Origin: UBA7803 sp041686955
GTDB taxonomy: Bacteria; Pseudomonadota; Gammaproteobacteria; Pseudomonadales; Azotimanducaceae
NCBI GenBank assembly: GCA_041686955.1
Contig: JAWLCV010000110.1
Span: 1 to 9,013, forward strand
Reading direction: 5' to 3'
DNA: 9,013 bases
In this document: one piece after another, positions 4,304-9,013 of the stretch
How the letters are laid out: each line of letters starts with the position of its first letter
Position numbering within the stretch: position 1 is the stretch's first letter
Position numbers and translations under genes: made by a program
The notes under the pieces: model-generated
Told to the model about the DNA's origin: nothing
What the model saw: only the letters and a program-made list of their open reading frames with translations
Databases searched by the model: none

Positions 4304-6871
4304 ATGACAACAGGTTACCTTCACCGCGCCCGGCTCTTGGCGGGCCTGATCGGCGCATCGGCGCTCCCCCTGCAGGCCGCCGGCGCCATCGCCGAGATCC
4401 GCTTCGTGCCCAACGTGGCCGACCAGTTCAACGCCCTCACCGTTCGCCCGGACGCCATGGGCTTCTATCGCGGCGATTCCCCCGACCCGACGAGCTGCAA
4501 GCACTATCAAGGGATCGTGAGGCTCGATGCCGCCGACGGCACGCCGTACTTCTACGTCACCCGCAGCGGCAACATTCCGCCGATTCCGTCGGCGCCCGAC
4601 GCGCTGGCGTGCGGCGAGGTCATCGGCTCGGACGATCCGGGCAACCTCCTGGTCGTACGCATGGACTCGCGCGACAAGTTCGGCGAGCGCCTGCGCTCCA
4701 ATCGCATCCACCGCGTTCTCTATCAGACGCGCACACCGCCGGACACCCAGGACCGCGTAGTGACCCACTTTACGTTCGACGGGACCGGTGAGTGGCCGAG
4801 CTACGGCCATCCGGGCAGCATGCAGGCCGTCGGCGACATGGTGGCCATGGCACTGGAGGCGCCTTACGACGCGAGCTTGCCCGAGACTGCCGTGCTGTTC
4901 TTCGACGCGAGCAATCGCGAAGCACCCAGGGTCACGAGTGTCTTCCCGCTCGACGTGGGCGTACTGGCGGGGCTCGTCGGGCTGACGCCCCTGCCGGACG
5001 GGCGGTACCTGATGGTCGTCACGGGGGGAAAGAACGATATGCTGTGGTTCTACGAATCCGACCCGACCCGCCTGGACGGCTCCACGGATCTCGCCGACCC
5101 GGAACTCGGCTGGACCATGGTCGATACGTGGTCCGAGGCCGAAGACGGCGCGGACCTCGGCGCCGACTGGCCGAACGACGGCGGCGCCGCACATCAGACG
5201 CTCAACTTTCTGCGCGAGGGCGGCGCGGACGGCCCGCTGTATCTCGCCGGCGCCCGCGGCAAGATCGGCTTCGGCGAGGACTGGCTCGATCTGTATCGCG
5301 TCGACAGGGTCGATGGCCAGATCAAGCTGATACACGTCTCCTCCGGCCACAAGAATTCTCATCCCGCCCTGGATCCGAGCGTGATTTCGCCCGAGCTCAA
5401 CACCGCGAGCTTCGCGGCGGGATCGACCTTCTACGTGAGCCGGAGCGGCGAGCTGATCTTCTACGCAACCGAGCACGACAACGACGGACCGTTCCCGGGT
5501 GAGATACCGGGCACACCCTGTGGACCGTGTGGATCCGTGAAGATGGGGGAGTGGCGGCACATCGCCATGGTGCGCCCCGGCAGCTCGACTTACCTGCCGA
5601 GCGCGAGGGTGGAAGGGCCGCGAATGGTGGATGAGGGTCAGGACCTCGAGCTGGTCGCGGAAGGCGTCCCGGCCATCACCCGGGCGTGGCTGCAGCTATG
5701 GGCGGGCGACAACTTCTCCGGCCGCTATCTCGTGATGGATTACGACGATCGACTGAAGGACAACTTCGAGGACTTCAAGGATCTAGACGGCAGCGACTTC
5801 GACCTGCACCTCGGTTTCGACAACGAGCCGAGCTCCATGCTGGCGTATGCACCGGTGGGCTGCACCATTCGGGTCAACGACGACGACATCGGCTTCGGCG
5901 AGACTCCCGCCGACGACCCCGGCGAGTACACGCGCACGCTGCCGGGAACGGGCACGCTGTTCAGCGCCCCACACCTGAGCCAGGTGCGCAACAACGCCGA
6001 TACCGGGAGCATCGACGAGGAGCTGACCTCCGCCCAGTTCTTCCCCGACTGCGATGAGCTTTACGCCCAGCCGGTGACGATAAGCTGGGACCTGGAGGAC
6101 GACGGCCAGTACGACGTGCTGGGCGAAACCGCCACGTTGAGCGGGTCGGACACCGACGGGCCGGAGGTGCGCCACGTGCGCGTGCGGGCGAGCCACGGCA
6201 ACCGGGCCACCGCTGCGCTCACCCCGATCACCGTTCGGAACGTGCCGCCGCGGATCCGAACGCTGCAGCTGCTGGACGGGCTCGGCCAGGAGATCGGCTG
6301 GCATGTTCCCTTCGCGCTCGCGGGACTGCCGGTGACGTTCAAAGCGACCTTCACCGATCCCGGCCGGCTGGACCGGCAGAGCGCAGCGGTACTGTGGGGC
6401 GACGGCACCATCTCGTACGACGGCGAGTTCGACCAGTTCCAGGACGGCTACGATTCCGGAAGCGGCTCGCTCGCCGATACGCACACCTACGCCGCAGGCG
6501 AGTATCTCATCACCTTGCAGGTGGAGGACGACGACGGTGGATCGGACGAGGCATCGACGCTTCTGACGGTGGTCGAGGCCGAAGCGGCCATCAACCGAGT
6601 AATCGCGATCGTCAGCACCATCATCAGCGCCGAACCCTCGCCCGAGGTCGCCGAGGCGCTGAACGATGTGCTCCGCGCACTCGAGGGCAGCAACGATGGC
6701 TCGGCCAGCAATGGCGCCATCGACAAGCTGGAAGCCGACAACGTGCAGGCCGCGCTGGTCAAGCTGGCGAGCGCCCTCGGCGGCCTGGACGCCTCTGAGC
6801 AGGCGGGGGCGGGCGACCTCACCCTGCTCAAGAACCTGCTGATGCTGGTGATCCAGCAGCTGGAGACTTAG
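4304..6871 (+). CDS. Secreted multidomain protein: beta-rich region, crystallin-like module, PKD domains
   Basis: An 855-residue exported protein. Residues 1-28 are a signal peptide (basic HRAR, then LLAGLIGASALPLQAAGA). Residues 30-430 are all-beta with recurring strand pairs such as LPDGRYLMVVTGG, DGPLYLAGARGK and SGELIFYATEHDND, suggesting a beta-propeller-like fold. A CGPCG pair (406-410) is part of six cysteines, compatible with disulfides outside the cytoplasm. Residues 434-455 (VEGPRMVDEGQDLEL) look like the first strands of a PKD/Ig-like domain that resumes at 589-647 (PVTISWDLEDDGQYDV). Between them sits a beta/gamma-crystallin-like module (461-527). A second PKD domain spans about 650-757 with WGDGT, HTYAAGEYLITLQVEDDDGG. 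Residues 758-855 form a helical tail. It ends in a strong terminator and appears to be transcribed alone. A surface or extracellular binding role is inferred; no catalytic motif is seen. The start is supported by GGAG 8 nt upstream. Confidence 0.82.
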   Translation: MTTGYLHRARLLAGLIGASALPLQAAGAIAEIRFVPNVADQFNALTVRPDAMGFYRGDSPDPTSCKHYQGIVRLDAADGTPYFYVTRSGNIPPIPSAPDALACGEVIGSDDPGNLLVVRMDSRDKFGERLRSNRIHRVLYQTRTPPDTQDRVVTHFTFDGTGEWPSYGHPGSMQAVGDMVAMALEAPYDASLPETAVLFFDASNREAPRVTSVFPLDVGVLAGLVGLTPLPDGRYLMVVTGGKNDMLWFYESDPTRLDGSTDLADPELGWTMVDTWSEAEDGADLGADWPNDGGAAHQTLNFLREGGADGPLYLAGARGKIGFGEDWLDLYRVDRVDGQIKLIHVSSGHKNSHPALDPSVISPELNTASFAAGSTFYVSRSGELIFYATEHDNDGPFPGEIPGTPCGPCGSVKMGEWRHIAMVRPGSSTYLPSARVEGPRMVDEGQDLELVAEGVPAITRAWLQLWAGDNFSGRYLVMDYDDRLKDNFEDFKDLDGSDFDLHLGFDNEPSSMLAYAPVGCTIRVNDDDIGFGETPADDPGEYTRTLPGTGTLFSAPHLSQVRNNADTGSIDEELTSAQFFPDCDELYAQPVTISWDLEDDGQYDVLGETATLSGSDTDGPEVRHVRVRASHGNRATAALTPITVRNVPPRIRTLQLLDGLGQEIGWHVPFALAGLPVTFKATFTDPGRLDRQSAAVLWGDGTISYDGEFDQFQDGYDSGSGSLADTHTYAAGEYLITLQVEDDDGGSDEASTLLTVVEAEAAINRVIAIVSTIISAEPSPEVAEALNDVLRALEGSNDGSASNGAIDKLEADNVQAALVKLASALGGLDASEQAGAGDLTLLKNLLMLVIQQLET
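5684..5884 (+). other. Beta/gamma-crystallin-like Ca2+-binding module within the PKD protein
   Basis: Residues 461-527 contain LWAGDNFSGRYL, the aromatic/NFxGR pattern of a crystallin Greek key. They then carry FDNEPSSM (505-512), which fits the family Ca2+-binding consensus N/D-N/D-X-X-S/T-S as D506-N507-E-P-S510-S511. The module closes with GCTIRVNDDD, resembling the strand after the second half-motif. Only one clear Ca-binding signature is seen, so it may be a single or degenerate domain. The assignment rests on motif reading, not on a profile search. Confidence 0.55.
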
Positions 6872-6904
6872 AGCAACCACGGCGTCCTGTCCGGACCACG
6901 ACCG

Positions 6905-6936
6905 ACCCCGGGGGAGCGCGCTTCCCCGGGGTTTTT
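6905..6936 (+). terminator. Rho-independent terminator of the PKD-protein gene
   Basis: A 12-bp GC-rich stem pairs 6905-6916 with 6921-6932 (one G-T wobble) around a CGCG loop and is followed by a T-run (6932-6936). It starts 34 bases after the stop codon at 6871. On the minus strand the hairpin follows the exonuclease stop (6950), but no T-run trails it there, so strong two-way action is not supported. Confidence 0.93.
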
Positions 6937-6949
6937 CGTCGAGCTCGAT

Positions 6950-7786
6950 TCAGCCTTTCGACCGTGTGGCCGCCTTGCGCGCCCGGGCCAGCAACCGTTC
7001 GTCGCCGAGCTCCGCCGCGCACGCCGCGAATCCGTCCGGCGCGCCGCACCACTCGAGCTCATCGACATCGTCGAAGAGGCGTGCGTCCGTCCTGAGCGTG
7101 GCCAGGGTCTTGAACAGCAGCGCCTGCTCGCGCCGCTCGCCGTCGAGCACGGTCTCCGGGAAGGCTTCGATGGCGCCGTGCTTGTTGATGAGGCGCGCCG
7201 CGGTCACCGGACCGATACCAGGCAGGCCCGGAAAGCCGTCCGCCGAATCCCCCACCAGCGCCAGGTAGTCGGGAATGCGTTCGGGCTCGACCCCGAACTT
7301 CTCCTTGATCGCGTTCGCCCCACGAATCGCCTTCGCCCGCCGGTCGATCTGCACGATACGCTCGTCCTGCACGCATTGGGCGAGGTCCTTGTCCACGGTC
7401 CAGATGCAGACCTTCTCCACCCTGGAATCCTGCGCCGCCAGGTGCGCGGCCGAGCCGAGGGCGTCGTCCGCCTCGAGCTCGGTCATCGGCCAGACGGTGA
7501 TTCCCATGGCAACGAGAGCCTCCTCCAGGGGATGAAACTGCGCGAGCAGCGCCGGTTCGATCCCCTGGCCCGTCTTGTAGTCGGGCCAGAGCTCGTTGCG
7601 GAAGGATTCGATGACGTGATCCGTGGCGACGCCGAGGTGGGTCGCCCCCTCCTCGATCATCTGCAGCACGCCGTTCAACACGCCGACGACGGCGCCGAAG
7701 GGCGCATCCTCACCCTTGTTGAAGCGCCGTTGCCCATAGAAGTGGCGGAACAGCTCGTAGGTACCGTCGATGAGGTGAACGATCAC
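6950..7786 (-). CDS. Stand-alone 5'-3' exonuclease (Pol I N-terminal/FEN-type)
   Basis: A 278-residue cytoplasmic nuclease equivalent to the 5'-3' exonuclease domain of DNA polymerase I without a polymerase. The conserved blocks are present: LIDGTYELFR with Asp7; FRNELWPDYKTGQG (62-75) with the basic residues that contact DNA; ELEADDALG (103-111) and VDKDL (131-135) with metal-binding acids; and LVGDSADGFPGLPGIGPVTAARLI (177-200), the helix-3-turn-helix with Asp180 and Asp183. The set of acidic metal ligands looks complete, so activity on flap or 5'-ended DNA is expected. Family members act on Okazaki-fragment-like or repair intermediates. The start is GTG at 7786, whose first bases form GTGA with the stop of the upstream ADP-ribosylglycohydrolase gene, so coupled translation is likely. 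A separate polA would normally exist elsewhere in the genome. It converges on the PKD-protein gene. Confidence 0.92.
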   Translation of the reverse strand: MIVHLIDGTYELFRHFYGQRRFNKGEDAPFGAVVGVLNGVLQMIEEGATHLGVATDHVIESFRNELWPDYKTGQGIEPALLAQFHPLEEALVAMGITVWPMTELEADDALGSAAHLAAQDSRVEKVCIWTVDKDLAQCVQDERIVQIDRRAKAIRGANAIKEKFGVEPERIPDYLALVGDSADGFPGLPGIGPVTAARLINKHGAIEAFPETVLDGERREQALLFKTLATLRTDARLFDDVDELEWCGAPDGFAACAAELGDERLLARARKAATRSKG

Positions 7787-8712
7787 GCTGTAGGTTCCAT
7801 CCGGGCGAGCTCCCGGGCGAGGGATTCGATGAGTTCGGCCTGGGCCAGGCGCTCACGCCAGCGGGCAGGAATTCCTTCCACCCCGAACAGCGCGCCTGCG
7901 AGCATGCCGCAGATCGCGCCGGTGGTGTCCGCATCGTGGCCCAGGTTCACGGCCTTCAGCACGCAGGTCTCGAAGTCGTCGCCGCGGTCCAGGGCCCACA
8001 GCGCCGCCTCGAGGCTCTTCACCACGTACCCGGTTCCCTGGATCTCCGGCGGCTCGGCGTCGTGGAACGATCCGCCCGCCACGGCGGCGATCCGCGGCGC
8101 GAGAGGCTCACGATTCCAGAGCCCGGGGACGGGCGAATACATGGGCGCGAGCAACGCGTCCTTCGAGACCCCTTCCAGGGCGCCGATCATGAGCCCGCAG
8201 TAGTAGCGGCAGGCGTCCACCGCCTCGCGGGCGCCATGGGTGGTGCGGGACATCTCGGCCGCCCGCTGTATGGCCAGCTCCGCGTCGTCGGCGTATGCCA
8301 TCGGAATGGGCGCAAGGCGCATCAGAGAGCCGTTGCCGGCGGAGTGCTCATCCGTGGACCCGGCGAACGGCTCCCCCGTCTCCTCGAAGCGATGCAGCGC
8401 GCCGGAGACCGTGTTGCCGATGTCGAAGCAGCGCCCGTTGGCGGACATGTAACCTTCGGCGCGCCAGCGCAAGTACCGGCTCATCTGATCGGCAGGGTCG
8501 AAGGCGCCGCATTCCACCAGGCTCGCGGCCAGGCACAGCGCCATGGAGGTGTCGTCGGTCCACTGTCCGGGCTCGAGCCGGAACGGGCCACCGCCCACCA
8601 TATCCGTTACGGGCTCGAACTGGCCGGGCCTGGAGAACTCGATGGTGGTGCCCACCGCATCGCCCGCCGCCAGGCCGAGCAGCGCGCCTAGGTAAGAGGA
8701 TTCGTCGCTCAT
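7783..8712 (-). CDS. ADP-ribosylglycohydrolase (DraG/ARH family)
   Basis: A 309-residue enzyme expected to hydrolyse the bond between ADP-ribose and a modified macromolecule or small molecule, using a dinuclear metal site in the cytoplasm. The family signatures are all seen: GLAAGDAVG (13-21), WTDDTSMAL (51-59) with metal ligands T52, D53 and D54, SAGNGSLMR (124-132), and GHDADTTGAICGMLAGALFG (258-277) with D260, D262 and T263. Length is normal for the family. The ATG at 8712 has GGAG (8723-8720) at 7-nt spacing and overlaps the stop of the upstream gene as ATGA. Its own stop overlaps the start of the exonuclease gene. Nothing in the window encodes nitrogenase or DraT, so the classical dinitrogenase-reductase role is not supported; the target is unknown. 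The neighbours suggest a nucleic-acid-related role. Confidence 0.94.
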   Translation of the reverse strand: MSDESSYLGALLGLAAGDAVGTTIEFSRPGQFEPVTDMVGGGPFRLEPGQWTDDTSMALCLAASLVECGAFDPADQMSRYLRWRAEGYMSANGRCFDIGNTVSGALHRFEETGEPFAGSTDEHSAGNGSLMRLAPIPMAYADDAELAIQRAAEMSRTTHGAREAVDACRYYCGLMIGALEGVSKDALLAPMYSPVPGLWNREPLAPRIAAVAGGSFHDAEPPEIQGTGYVVKSLEAALWALDRGDDFETCVLKAVNLGHDADTTGAICGMLAGALFGVEGIPARWRERLAQAELIESLARELARMEPTA

Positions 8713-9013
8713 GAGGCTGCTCCGGAAAGTCTCGCATGATAGACAACGGCGTCACCTTCCAGCGAGAGGTAGCCGTCCCGCTGGAGCCTTTCCATGATGC
8801 TCCGCAGCTCCGACGCCGGCAGCGCATTCTGAAACAACGCATTGATGGCGTTCGATAATTTGTCTCGCCTGCCCGGCCTGGAACTGCCTCGCGCACGCAG
8901 ATTGGCAACCACGCGGGCCACCTGCTCGTCGATTTGGCCTGCTCCGTTCTGCGACAGCCATGGAATCTCGGCGATCTCGTTGAAGCGCTCGGCCGCAATA
9001 CCCTGGCGCCCCA
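8709..9013 (-). CDS. C-terminal part of an unidentified protein with a winged-helix-like end (partial)
   Basis: The minus-strand frame is open from the window edge to the stop at 8711-8709, giving about 101 codons. A GTG at 8921 could start a 71-codon gene, but the frame continues open above it with protein-like sequence (RQGIAAERFNEIAEIPWL), so I treat it as the 3' end of a longer gene. The last 45 residues, with DKLSNAINALFQNALPASEL followed by RSIMERLQRDGYLSLEGDAVVYH, read as a small winged helix: three helices then a two-strand wing. Comparable C-terminal modules occur in some bacterial PIN/NYN-type nuclease proteins, but this is from memory and weak. The stop overlaps the start of the ADP-ribosylglycohydrolase gene as ATGA, so the genes are almost certainly co-transcribed. 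Identity must come from the missing N-terminal part. Confidence 0.6.
   Translation of the reverse strand, partial: GRQGIAAERFNEIAEIPWLSQNGAGQIDEQVARVVANLRARGSSRPGRRDKLSNAINALFQNALPASELRSIMERLQRDGYLSLEGDAVVYHARLSGAAS

Noticed and set aside
4187..5560. Minus-strand open frame of 457 codons opposite the PKD protein
   Set aside because: The plus strand has a signal peptide, a good Shine-Dalgarno, domain motifs and a terminator. The minus-strand product shows no recognisable motif.
5783..6880. Minus-strand open frame of 365 codons
   Set aside because: It is antisense to the PKD domains and helical tail, and it crosses no terminator or ribosome-binding site of its own. High GC explains the length.
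7178..8203. Plus-strand open frame of 341 codons
   Set aside because: It spans the antisense of two well-recognised genes, the exonuclease and the ADP-ribosylglycohydrolase.
1..9013. CRISPR arrays, tRNA or rRNA genes, insertion-sequence ends, integrase or attachment sites
   Set aside because: No repeated spacer pattern, cloverleaf, rRNA segment, transposase or recombinase was seen on either strand.

Overview
The window is a high-GC, densely packed bacterial segment. Gene types, the outer-membrane barrel remnant and the Shine-Dalgarno usage suggest a Gram-negative proteobacterium, most likely a gammaproteobacterium. That placement is inference; no rRNA or marker gene is present to fix it. The sequence contains a 100-base run of N (3693-3792), so it comes from a scaffolded draft assembly.

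Left part (1-2757): a TetR-family regulator (56-712) is preceded by a striking 57-bp two-arm inverted repeat (9-65) that looks like a paired TetR operator and runs into the start of the gene. Next come the C-terminal remnant of an outer-membrane beta-barrel protein (minus, 754-957) and an intact AraC-family regulator with an AraC/OruR-type N-terminal domain (minus, 932-1942). Divergent from AraC is a seven-segment membrane protein that looks like DUF2306 (plus, 2056-2757).

Middle part (2718-6871): a secreted DUF885-type predicted zinc hydrolase (minus, 2718-4157) overlaps the membrane-protein gene tail to tail and is broken by the assembly gap. Divergent from it is an 855-residue secreted multidomain protein (plus, 4304-6871). 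It has an all-beta N-terminal region, a beta/gamma-crystallin-like Ca-binding module apparently nested inside a PKD domain, a second PKD domain and a helical tail. A strong intrinsic terminator (6905-6936) ends this unit.

Right part (6950-9013): three minus-strand genes form a tightly coupled operon. In transcription order they are a protein entering from beyond the right edge (C-terminal winged-helix-like region seen), an ADP-ribosylglycohydrolase of the DraG/ARH type, and a stand-alone 5'-3' exonuclease of the Pol I N-terminal/FEN type. The junctions are 4-nt overlaps, ATGA and GTGA, so translational coupling is likely. This pairing of a de-ADP-ribosylating enzyme with a structure-specific nuclease is the most suggestive functional unit here; the other strong signal is the TetR operator.
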